A stretch of DNA of 64,000 bases, from NCBI GenBank assembly GCA_023807065.1, contig JAJJLU010003474.1, forward strand, positions 1-64,000, written 5' to 3'. Position 1 is the first letter of the stretch, and every line of letters starts with the position of its first letter. The notes under the pieces are model-generated. The model was not told the origin of the DNA. It worked only from the letters and a program-made list of their open reading frames with translations, and did not search any database. Made by a program: the position numbers and the translations under genes. This document shows positions 49,481-58,805 of this stretch, one piece after another. The DNA comes from Isotricha intestinalis (Eukaryota; Ciliophora; Litostomatea; Vestibuliferida; Isotrichidae).

Positions 49481-51499
49481 TTATTTATTTTTCATTAATT
49501 CTTGTTTTACTCCCATAATATTATTTTTAATAGTTTTTAACTCAGAAAGCATTTGTTTTTTAATATTAGAAATATTTTCCACAACATCTATTTCTTCTTT
49601 TATTTTATCAAAACTTTGACCTATTGAATTAAAAATTTGATTTATTTTTTCTAAAACAATTTGATAATTATCTTTTGACATTTTTCTACTTACTTTTCTA
49701 GTAAATATTTTAGATGATTCATTTGAAGAAGAAGAATAACTTTTTTCATCTTCTTTTTCTAAAATTGAACCTCCAAAAGAATAATTTTTTAAACTTCTTC
49801 CTATTGTTTGTTTTTTATGAGAATAACTAAAATTTTGAAATTCATCTCTTTTTATATTTAATGACATTGCTTTGTTTTTGTTTGTTAATAATCTTTTTGA
49901 AATTAAAGATCTAAAAGATTTTGTTTTTGAGACAGAAGGAGTTTTTATAATTTGAAGATTTTGATAAGATTTACTTATACTCACTCTTCTTTTTTTATTA
50001 TTTTTTAACTCTTCTTTTTTATTATTTTCTATTTTTTCTTCTTTTTCCCTTTCAAAACCGTTATGGATTATTTCAATAAATATATTTAAAATAACCATAA
50101 TTTCTAAAGAAATAAAAGTTAAACCATAAATAAAACCTGAAACACTTATAAAATAATTTCTATTATTATATAAATCAGTTAAAATTAATGCAATATCATC
50201 TCCAAACATTAAACTTAATAAAGTTCTAATTGTTACTGTAAGATTTCTAAAATATTTACTTTCCCAAAAAACACAAACTCCAAAAAATAAAAATGATAAC
50301 CATATAGGAAAAACTCCAATTAAATAATTTATAATAATTGGAACAGTTTTTATTATTATTTCATATATTGTATTAAAAGATTTAATTTGAACAATATATC
50401 TTGTCATATTGAAACAAGCAAAAAAAACTCCAATTCCAATAATATATATATAATTTGGATTATTTGATAAAATATACATAAATGAACCTAATATTTGGAA
50501 AATATTTCCAATTAAACAAATTAAAGACCATTGTAAATATGAATATATGTAATATGGATTTGATTTTTTTTTAATATTATTATTATTTTTTTCTTCTTCT
50601 TTTTCAGTTTCATCACTTTCTTCATTTTTATCAAATAATGGATTATAATAAATTGAACTTTCATTTAATATATTATGTATTTTAAATGGATTTATTAATT
50701 TATTTTTATCAGAAATTAATGAAGATTGTTCAGAATGATATAATTTTGATAAAACAAATTTTTCACTAATTTTTGATATATGTTTCCAAGTATTCATTAA
50801 TGAGATAATTGATAGAAATAATACACAATAATGAATGAAGTTATTATAAAATTTTTCCATTAATGTTTTATGAATTTTATATTTTTTAACATATGCTTCA
50901 TTTTTCAAAGAAACTTCAATTTGACCTCTTGATGATAAATCATATTTTGTACAAATATTTATTATATATTCTATTTTTTCTATTTCCATTGATATAGTAT
51001 AATTTACTGTGAAAAATTTAACATCCATTAATTTTTTTTTTAATTCTTTATTATCAAACTCTATAAAATCTTTTACTAACATTGTTTTATTTTCATGTAA
51101 ATGTTTTGAAAAAAATAAATATACAAATTGAATTATTGGTTCTTTATCATTTTTTATTTTTTTCGGTAAAAAAAATTTGTCAATATTATAATAATTATCA
51201 ATAGATTGTTTAATATGATATCTTAATTCATTAGGTGTAAAAATATGAATTAATTTTTTATTATTATCATGTAAAAACAATTCATTTATAGTTTTATCGA
51301 ATGAATTTATTGTTTTTAAGTTATAAATGTTTTCATCAGGATTTCCATTTGTTATTGATATACTTTGAAGAATTGAAAATAATAATAGAAATATATGAAC
51401 TAAAAAAATATATGGAAATATTCCATAATTTATTAACTTTGTAATAGGACCATATTTATATTGTTCAAAAAATTTTATTCTTTTTGGACCTTCATTCAT
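49481..51499 (-). CDS. Mucolipin (TRPML)-type cation channel
   Basis: A 672-residue six-helix channel of the TRPML/polycystin group, which in relatives releases cations from lysosomes and endosomes. TM1 about 25-48 (LINYGIFPYIFLVHIFLLLF); a long luminal loop (about 50-215); TM2 about 222-242; TM3 and TM4 about 322-372; TM5 about 385-420; pore helix TVTIRTLLSLMFGDDIALIL (about 426-445), aligned to the mucolipin filter NGDD; TM6 about 458-490 (LTFISLEIMVILNIFIEIIH). The filter reads Phe-Gly-Asp-Asp, keeping both acidic residues. An acidic loop sits between TM2 and TM3. The C-terminal cytosolic tail (about 490-672) is basic with Ser-rich stretches and a final coiled coil that may help tetramer formation. 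Confidence 0.87.
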   Translation of the reverse strand: MNEGPKRIKFFEQYKYGPITKLINYGIFPYIFLVHIFLLLFSILQSISITNGNPDENIYNLKTINSFDKTINELFLHDNNKKLIHIFTPNELRYHIKQSIDNYYNIDKFFLPKKIKNDKEPIIQFVYLFFSKHLHENKTMLVKDFIEFDNKELKKKLMDVKFFTVNYTISMEIEKIEYIINICTKYDLSSRGQIEVSLKNEAYVKKYKIHKTLMEKFYNNFIHYCVLFLSIISLMNTWKHISKISEKFVLSKLYHSEQSSLISDKNKLINPFKIHNILNESSIYYNPLFDKNEESDETEKEEEKNNNNIKKKSNPYYIYSYLQWSLICLIGNIFQILGSFMYILSNNPNYIYIIGIGVFFACFNMTRYIVQIKSFNTIYEIIIKTVPIIINYLIGVFPIWLSFLFFGVCVFWESKYFRNLTVTIRTLLSLMFGDDIALILTDLYNNRNYFISVSGFIYGLTFISLEIMVILNIFIEIIHNGFEREKEEKIENNKKEELKNNKKRRVSISKSYQNLQIIKTPSVSKTKSFRSLISKRLLTNKNKAMSLNIKRDEFQNFSYSHKKQTIGRSLKNYSFGGSILEKEDEKSYSSSSNESSKIFTRKVSRKMSKDNYQIVLEKINQIFNSIGQSFDKIKEEIDVVENISNIKKQMLSELKTIKNNIMGVKQELMKNK

Positions 51500-51981
51500 A
51501 TTTTTTATTATTATTTAAATTATATAATTTATTTTAAAAAGTTAGGATAATATTTTTTGGTTTGTGTCTTTGAAAAAATAAAATAAAATAATTAATTTCA
51601 AATTGCATATGAGTAATAATAAATTTATCATAAATAACTTTATCTGATAATGGAATGAAAGTAAGTAATGATAATAATTTTGGTGATTTAATTAATCAAA
51701 ATATTAATCAAGTTTTAAAATATAAAAGGAAGAAAATAAAGTTAAAGTCATTGAAAAATTAAGAAAATAAAATAAAAAATTAAAATGATAAATAATAAAA
51801 TATCACACACCAAAACTCAAAATTTATTTAAAATAAATTAAAATAAATACTAAAATATTTATAAATACTATATTTATTATAAACATAAAAGAAATATAAA
51901 ATAGTATCTAAATAACCTATTATTTACATAAAAAATAATTTTTTTATTATAATCCAATTATAACTTAAATCATAAAAAGTA
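51500..51981. other. 482-bp spacer
   Basis: AT-rich; a short block near 51655-51760 reads like coding remains (MKVSNDNNFGDLINQNINQV) but ends quickly and matches nothing known. Confidence 0.4.
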
Positions 51982-52785
51982 TTATATTTTTACAATATCC
52001 TTCCCAAAAAGTAAATAATAACAATATAAACCATTATCAATTTTTCCTATATTAATTCCAATATATTGCGAATTTTTATTAAAAATATTATTTCTTCTAT
52101 GAAACATAGAATTTGTATCATCAACAATTTGAAGAATTACTGATAATTCTGTATTAGAATTCATAATATCATAATGAAAATTTACAATTTCTATATTTTT
52201 TTCAAATAAATGTTCTTTTAAACTTTGTAAAGTTGTTGTTAAATAACTTTCTTTTATATATTCATTATATTGAGAATCAATTAAATATTTATTTGATAAT
52301 TCAGGAAAAGGAAAAGTTAATTCATTTCTTAAATTTAAAGGTGTTAAAGGCCTTTTTTTTGATATTATATTTTTACATGATTCAAAAGCATTATAACCTT
52401 TATTTAATTTTATTCTATTATTTTTATCAACTTGAATAAAAGAATCTTTTTGTTTTGTTGTTATAAAAGGATAATATTTATTAATTTTTTTTTCTATGAT
52501 TTGAGGATTTAATCTTATTAAATTAATTTCTTTAAACATTGATTCTCTCATTGTTTCTAAATAATTTATATCTTCTGTTTTTAAAATATTAATTGTTGAT
52601 ATTATTTGATTAGAAGAAACTGCTGAGTCTGAAGTTGGCTTTTTATCATTCAATTTTAACCCTTTATTTATAGATTTTTGGTTTAATGAAAATAAATAAT
52701 TTAAATTTCTTTTAGAGATATTTTCATATAATGGTAAATTATCTATTTTAATTTCTAATTTATTTGAACATACTTGACAACCCAT
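51982..52785 (-). CDS. Acylated CAP (SCP/PR-1) domain protein
   Basis: A 267-residue protein beginning Met-Gly-Cys, a signal for N-myristoylation plus palmitoylation, so probably on the cytosolic membrane face. Residues about 90-265 follow the CAP/PR-1 layout: MRESMFKEINLIRLNPQIIE, later LKEHLFEKNIEIVNFHYDIM, VILQIVDDTNSMFHRRNNIF, and a C-terminal strand pair with YIGINIG and YYLLFGKDI. The two His and two Glu of the CAP cavity are only partly kept (H in MFHRR is present). Most CAP proteins are secreted; an acylated, signal-less form resembles GAPR-1/GLIPR2-like cytosolic relatives. Function unknown. Confidence 0.72.
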   Translation of the reverse strand: MGCQVCSNKLEIKIDNLPLYENISKRNLNYLFSLNQKSINKGLKLNDKKPTSDSAVSSNQIISTINILKTEDINYLETMRESMFKEINLIRLNPQIIEKKINKYYPFITTKQKDSFIQVDKNNRIKLNKGYNAFESCKNIISKKRPLTPLNLRNELTFPFPELSNKYLIDSQYNEYIKESYLTTTLQSLKEHLFEKNIEIVNFHYDIMNSNTELSVILQIVDDTNSMFHRRNNIFNKNSQYIGINIGKIDNGLYCYYLLFGKDIVKI

Positions 52786-55042
52786 AGATAATAAATTATT
52801 TTTTCATTTATTTTCAAAAATTAACTTATATTTTTTAAATATTTAATCTAATTTTTCATTTGTTTAATTTTTTAAAAATGCTCTAATAATATATAGAATA
52901 AATCTTCATTGTTTATTGAAGATACAAATAAGAAATATTAAATAATTTTTGATTTTAAAATAATAATTAAATTTAAAAAAAATAAAAGTTTGGATAAAAA
53001 GACTTAATGATATATATAAATTTAAATTTTTATTATTAGATATTTCTCTTTTTCCAAAAGTTGTTGTGCGATTAACCTAAATTCTTAGAAAAGGTTAGTT
53101 ACTTTCTTTATTAAAATAAAAAAGAATTTCAATAAAAAGTATTTTTAAAAGATAATAAAAGAATGACTAATAATTTTAGATATTATAGTCTATACTTTGT
53201 TTTTGGAAATCCCAAATATTTTTTATTCAATTATTTAATTAGGAGTTTACCTAATGTTAATAAAATAATCAGCTGTTCTTTTATCAATATTAGATAAGGA
53301 TGAAAAAGAATATTTATTAGTTTTATGTTCTTTAACAAATTATATGAATGAATAAAAAAAATTCCTTGTTTCCAATTTCCTTTTAATAAAGGAATTAATG
53401 ATGAATTAAATATATACTCATAAATGAAAAAATCATAAAATCATATTATAAATAAATAGGTTCATAATCATAAGGATTTAATATATATTTTGAATGCTTT
53501 AATAAATATTTCATTATAACATGATAAAATAATAAATTTAACATTTTATGAAAATTTTCTCATTTTTTTTATTAATATTTTATTTTTTTATTTTTTAATT
53601 ACTTGTTTTTAATATTATGAACATTCTTATGTTATTATTCAATTTTTAACAATTAGAAAATTAAATTTAAAATGAATTTAAATGAAATTAAATTGAATTT
53701 ATTCATTTAAGAAGAATTATTTATATTCTAAACAAACAGTGAAAATAAAAAAATTTCTTTTCATAAACAAAAATGTATTATTAAAATTAAATAAATAAAT
53801 TTGTAAATAATGTCAATTGAATATTTAAATAGAAGAAAATTGTAATAATATTTTATAAATAATAATTTAAATATTGAAGGATTAAGTTTTCTAGAAAGTT
53901 CATGGAATTAGTGGAAAATAATGAATCAGAATTGAAAAATCAGATTTATCAATATTTTTAATTAAAAGAATAAGAAGAAGTTAAATTTCCTGCGATAAAA
54001 ATTTTAAATCCTTTATTAAATTCATATATTAATAATCATAGGATTTTATTAAATGATTTATGTATTATGAATCATTTCAAATCAAATTTAAAGAATAATA
54101 AAGAAGTAAAAGTTAAATGTTAGTGAAAAATATTATTCATCAATCAGTTAAATAATAATAATATTGATATTTTAGAAAAAATTAAGCAAATAAAAATCTC
54201 TTAATCGTTCTTTAATGATAATAAAAAAAATGAGAAAGAAAATATTAAATCAAGAAACAGAAAAAATGAGCATAAAGAAATAAAATAGTAAAGAAATAAA
54301 TTTAGATTCAAAAAAACAAATTTTTAAAAAGTTTTTAAAAGAAAAAAATATTGAAAATCAAATTAGCATTGAAGATAAATAAAATAAAATAATATTTAAA
54401 AAAATAATGATATTATGAATTTTCAATGTTTAAAAGTAAAAAATAATGAAAAAAAAAAACAAAAATATAAATGAATCTAATAATTATGATATTTTAATAA
54501 AATTAATAATTAAGAAAGAAAAAAAATTAGATTTTAAATTAAAAAAAGAAATCATTGTTTTTATTAATAGAAAAAAAAGAAGAAAATGTATTCAAAAATT
54601 AGATAAAAATATTATTATTGATAATCAGGATAAAAATAAGATGAATAAAAAAAAGGATATGAACTTATTAATATTTCAAAATTTAACATTTCAAATAATG
54701 AAGTAAAAATTTTTATTAAAACCATCAGATGGAAGTTTATGAATTTAAAAGTAAATTACCATCAAATAATTCAATTTATTTTTTTAAAAGAATAATATAG
54801 AAAATAAATAAATTTAAGAATTTATAAATTATTTGTGATACTTAAAAATTTTGCTCAGAAACAATTATCAAACCCAAAAAAAAAATTCAAGGAAAATATT
54901 GAAATTAAAATTAGAAATCAAAATTAAACTTTTATGTTAATAATTCATATATATTATTAAAGATATTTTCTATTATAATTAACAATAAAACCAATTGAAT
55001 TATTTAAATAATTCAATAAAATTCAAAAATAGTTAGTGAATA
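52786..55042. other. 2.2-kb region of decayed coding remains
   Basis: No intact gene. Several stretches of the plus strand look protein-derived: around 53270-53395 (LLSILDKDEKEYLLVLCSLT, then KKFLVSNFLLIKELMM after a TAA), 53860-53895 (NIEGLSFLESSWN), then in another frame 53902-54118 (MELVENNESELKNQIYQYF, TAA, LKE, TAA, EEVKFPAIKILNPLLNSYI, NNKEVKVKC). A Lys/Asn-rich stretch with TAA, TAG and TGA stops follows, including an open frame at 54446-54706 of very low complexity. The order suggests one or more dead genes of unknown family. I could not identify any domain. Confidence 0.45.
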
Positions 55043-56332
55043 ATGCAAACACAAATTTTAAAAATAAGTTGTGGAGACATAACAAAAAGATTAAATTTTG
55101 ATTTAATCAACTCATATGAATTTTTATTAGAAAAAGCTAAGATTTCATTTAATTTAAAGAAGGAAGATACATTTACTTTATTATACAACAAAAAAAAAAT
55201 CTCAGCAAAGGATTTTCAATCTCTGAAAACTTCAAAAAAAACAATTAAATTAGAATTAATTTTAGATAAAGGAAATTATATATTACTAACTACTCAAAAT
55301 AACTTGAATTCACGATTAATGAGAGATTTAGAAGGCTCATATTTTACATTTGCAAATCCCGAACAAATAGATAAATCAAATATAAATATTATGAATCAAC
55401 AATTAGATTATATTACTCAAAAAATCAGTGATATTGAAAAATCAATTTATCAAAGTAACTATGATATAAGAAATAAATTTGACAAAATAAATGATTTTAT
55501 TGATAATTCAACAATTCAAAAGTCACTTACTCCAAGAAAAGATAATAATTCAAATCTTAAATCCTTTGGTTTAAAAAACCAAGAACATTCCAACGACAAA
55601 AATTCTACTAATTTAAAATGTTCTAATTGTAAATCTGGAATAAATGAAGTAAAATATGAATGTCTCATTTGCAAAGAAAAAGTAATTTTATGTAGAAAAT
55701 GTTCTGAACAACATGAACATCCTTTAATTCAATTTTACTTAAATTTTGATTATAAAAATTTAAAAGATCGAAAGAAAATAGAAGAGTATATAATAAATAG
55801 AAATAATATACAAAAAATTAAACCACAATGTGATTTACAATTATCTTTATCGAATATTGCTCCTTCAAAAATAGCAATTTCTAAAGAAGAAAAGTTTATT
55901 GATTTAAAAGTTTTTAATCAATCTTCTCATGTTTTCGAAAATTTATTATTGAATTTTCAGGGCCAAAAAAAATTCTCAATAAATAGTTTTGGACCAATTA
56001 ATCGTTTAAATCCTAATGATAAATCTTCTGTAATTTTTGTTGTGGATTGTAAAGAAGATATAAAAAATTATTATGAAGAAACTGTGACAATAAGTTTAAT
56101 TAATAATAAAAAAATTAATTGTACACCTTTAACAATAACTATTGGTATGGTAAATAATAATGAATTATCAAAAGAAAAGAATTTAGAATTTTTTTTAGAA
56201 AGTAATAATTATAAAATCAAGCCTAATGAAGATGAGAAAATTAAAATGATTTCTCTAATTGATGAAAAAAAAGATATAAATGAATGTAGAAATGAATTAC
56301 ATAAGTTGGTTAAGGAAATCCAAAAGAAATAA
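55043..56332 (+). CDS. PB1-ZZ-Ig protein, NBR1/p62-like autophagy receptor candidate
   Basis: A 429-residue protein. Residues about 1-78 look like a PB1 domain (KISCGDITKRLNFDLINSYE, FTLLYNKKKISAKDF). A coiled segment (about 120-155) is followed by a ZZ zinc finger (about 192-240): CSNCKSGINEVKYECLIC, then LCRKCSEQHEHPLIQFY. Residues about 265-375 form a beta-sandwich like the NBR1 four-tryptophan/Ig domain (FIDLKVFNQSSHVFENLLLN, VDCKEDIKNYYEETVTISL), though the tryptophans are missing. The order PB1-ZZ-FW is that of NBR1, which carries ubiquitinated cargo to autophagosomes. The last helix (about 395-429) could be a UBA remnant. No clear LIR motif was confirmed. Confidence 0.68.
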   Translation: MQTQILKISCGDITKRLNFDLINSYEFLLEKAKISFNLKKEDTFTLLYNKKKISAKDFQSLKTSKKTIKLELILDKGNYILLTTQNNLNSRLMRDLEGSYFTFANPEQIDKSNINIMNQQLDYITQKISDIEKSIYQSNYDIRNKFDKINDFIDNSTIQKSLTPRKDNNSNLKSFGLKNQEHSNDKNSTNLKCSNCKSGINEVKYECLICKEKVILCRKCSEQHEHPLIQFYLNFDYKNLKDRKKIEEYIINRNNIQKIKPQCDLQLSLSNIAPSKIAISKEEKFIDLKVFNQSSHVFENLLLNFQGQKKFSINSFGPINRLNPNDKSSVIFVVDCKEDIKNYYEETVTISLINNKKINCTPLTITIGMVNNNELSKEKNLEFFLESNNYKIKPNEDEKIKMISLIDEKKDINECRNELHKLVKEIQKK

Positions 56333-56901
56333 TAATTAATAATTATTGGACATTTAATAATGATACAATTTAATATTATTTATTTTAGTTTTTATACCCC
56401 AATATATCAATTTATTAGAAGTTTTATTTTTTATATTGTTTTCTTTTTGATTTAGTCATATATTAATATTTAGAAAAATTTAAATTTAAAATATGATGAA
56501 TTAAAAATAATTAATTTCTTGTTATTTTAATTTTTTTTCCTATATACTTTTCATTATCATTCTTCTTATTTCCTTTAAATTATAATAGTTTTTTTTGTTA
56601 TCCTTTAAATATTAAAAATATCTTTAATACTAATCTTAATCTCTTCTTCATTAAAATCAAATTTTTCATCATTATAGAGTAATATAATCATTATTTTTTG
56701 ATTCTTTCGTATATTTTTTTAATTTGGGAATCGTTTTTCTTATAATAGGAATAATAAACACTTTTCAAAAAGTTTTATTTGAATCTTTTAATTATTTATA
56801 GGATACTTTTGATTAATTATATTTGTTGAATCAAAATTAAATATAAATTAATAATAATAAATAATAATAAACAATAAAAAGTCATTTAAAAGTATCAACA
56901 A
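56333..56901. other. 569-bp spacer
   Basis: Convergent spacer. A weak minus-strand block (about 56630-56720, reading NDYITLYNDEKFDFNEEEIK) may be a gene relic but stands alone. Confidence 0.35.
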
Positions 56902-58506
56902 TCATTCCCTGAATTTATTTTTTTCATAAATAAATCCATACAAATCATAAATATTTTCAATACCTTTAATTCTTCCTAAAAAATCACTAAAATTCCTATC
57001 ATTAAAATTTCTCCATTGAACTTCTGAAAGAGCACTGATTCTAGGTAAAATTTGATAAAAAGCCATATTATCACAGAAAATATATTCACTCCATAAATTA
57101 GCTTGAACTCCCAAAATTTGTTTTTGTTCACTTTCACTTAATTCATCAAAAGGATTAAAATTATACACCACATCCATTCCCACATAACCTCCAATAGTGA
57201 AAGGTTCTTTGAAATAAAAATCATTATTTTGACTATAATCAAAATATAAATATTTAACAGGAGACATAATAACTTTATAACCTAATTTAACAGCTTTTTG
57301 TCCTTCAGAAACTCCTCTCCAATTCATTATTATTGTATTTAATGAAACATCACCATTTAATATTTCATCCCATCCAATAACATTTTTCCCTTTATTATTT
57401 AATATTTTTTCAACTCTCCTTGAAAAATAACCTTGTAATTTTTCTTCTGAAGTAATATTTTCATTTTTCATTCTTTCTTGGCATTTATCACAAATTTTCC
57501 ATCTAGTTTTTGGTGCTTCATCACCTCCAATATGAAAAAATTCACTCGGGAAAATATTAATTAATTCATTATAAATATCCTCGATAAATTCAAAAGTTTC
57601 TTCCTTCCCAGCGCACATTATATCATCGAATACTCCCCAAGTACTTTGTACTTCATATGGTCCTCCTGTACATCCTAAATATGGGTATGCTGATAATGCT
57701 GCAAGTGTGTGACCAGGGAGGTCTACCTCAGGGATCACATCTATGTAAAGCATACGAGCATATTCAACAACCTCACGTGCTTCATCCTGAGTATAGAATC
57801 CTCCATATGGAATGTCGTCATAGTAACCTGAGTTTTTATTTATTACTGTTTTTGAACGAAATGATGATTTTTTTGTTAAAAGAGGATATTTTTTTATCTC
57901 TATTCTCCATCCTTGATCATCTGATAAATGCCAATGAAATTTATTCATGTTATGTAATGAGAGGAGATTCAGAAATTTTTTTATAAAATCTATTGAATAA
58001 TAATGACGAGATGAATCTAACATCATTCCACGGTATGAAAATAATGGGTAATCATTTATATATATTTGAGGAAATGATATTTCTTTTATTTCTGGATTTT
58101 TTATTGTTATTGGAAGAGATTTAAATATTGTTTGAATACCATAAAATATACCATTTGATGTTTTAGATTGAATTGTTATATTATTTTGATTTATTATAAT
58201 TATATATTGTTCACTCATATTTATTGTTTCATTTATTTGAAGATATATTATATTTGGTGTGTCTAATGAAAGATTTGGATTTATTTTTACTTTTATTTTT
58301 GTTTTTTCAAATATACAATTAGAAAGATATTCAGAATTATTCTTTTGAAGAGATGATGATGGAGAATAGGTTATTTGAGTTAAGTTTGATAAAAGAAATG
58401 GACTACCTTCTATTTCTATTATTTCTTTTGGAAGAGGAATTATTGAGTAGTTTGCTATAGGAGAATTGGAACAGAGAGAAAAAAGGAAAAATATTATTAA
58501 ATACAT
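56902..58506 (-). CDS. Beta-N-acetylhexosaminidase, GH20, bacterial type
   Basis: A 534-residue GH20 enzyme that removes terminal N-acetylglucosamine or N-acetylgalactosamine from glycans. It starts with a signal peptide (MYLIIFFLFSLC), so it is secreted or lysosomal. Residues about 20-145 are the GH20b domain; the barrel follows with FSYRGMMLDSSRHYYS, NKFHWHLSDDQGWRIEIKKY, IDVIPEVDLPGHTLAALSAY, and the catalytic pair D329-E330 in HIGGDEAPKTRW. The block from GCTGGPYEV through CAGKEETFEFIEDIY and CDKCQERM resembles bacterial (Bacteroidetes-like) GH20 enzymes much more than animal HexA/B, which read HFGGDEV. The core 57661-57780 is 46% G+C (55 of 120), unlike flanking DNA. This suggests acquisition from bacteria, with partial drift to host codons. 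TGA stop. Confidence 0.92.
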   Translation of the reverse strand: MYLIIFFLFSLCSNSPIANYSIIPLPKEIIEIEGSPFLLSNLTQITYSPSSSLQKNNSEYLSNCIFEKTKIKVKINPNLSLDTPNIIYLQINETINMSEQYIIIINQNNITIQSKTSNGIFYGIQTIFKSLPITIKNPEIKEISFPQIYINDYPLFSYRGMMLDSSRHYYSIDFIKKFLNLLSLHNMNKFHWHLSDDQGWRIEIKKYPLLTKKSSFRSKTVINKNSGYYDDIPYGGFYTQDEAREVVEYARMLYIDVIPEVDLPGHTLAALSAYPYLGCTGGPYEVQSTWGVFDDIMCAGKEETFEFIEDIYNELINIFPSEFFHIGGDEAPKTRWKICDKCQERMKNENITSEEKLQGYFSRRVEKILNNKGKNVIGWDEILNGDVSLNTIIMNWRGVSEGQKAVKLGYKVIMSPVKYLYFDYSQNNDFYFKEPFTIGGYVGMDVVYNFNPFDELSESEQKQILGVQANLWSEYIFCDNMAFYQILPRISALSEVQWRNFNDRNFSDFLGRIKGIENIYDLYGFIYEKNKFRE

Positions 58507-58805
58507 TTTGAGTTATTTTTTATTTTGTTTAAATATAATTTTTTCATTTATTGAATAAATATTTATTATTCAAAAATTAAATTATAATATTTTTATTTAA
58601 TTATTTTGGATTGATTATACTATTAATGGAAAAATATTATTTCTTCAAACAAGTATGGTCAGGTGGGGATGAAAAATTGAAAAATATATTATTTGTGTAT
58701 ACATGATTTATCATAGTTATATACTTTAATATTATTCCAATTGAAAATTTTAAACAATATTTTCTTAATTAATAAATTAATGTTTTGTTTACAATTTTAA
58801 ATAAT
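58507..58805. other. 299-bp spacer with a short GC-containing open frame
   Basis: Mostly A/T. A 26-codon ATG-to-TGA frame (58626-58706, plus strand) reads MEKYYFFKQVWSGGDEKLKN and onward; it is the only G-rich spot in the spacer. It may be a remnant of a larger gene. Too short to call a gene. Confidence 0.35.

Noticed and set aside
54446..54706. 86-codon Lys/Asn/Ile-rich open frame
   Set aside because: Very low complexity, inside a stop-riddled region with coding remains in other frames; more likely chance or part of a relic.
57657..57986. 109-codon plus-strand open frame inside the GH20 gene
   Set aside because: Antisense to the conserved catalytic core of the hexosaminidase; the opposite frame carries clear family motifs.
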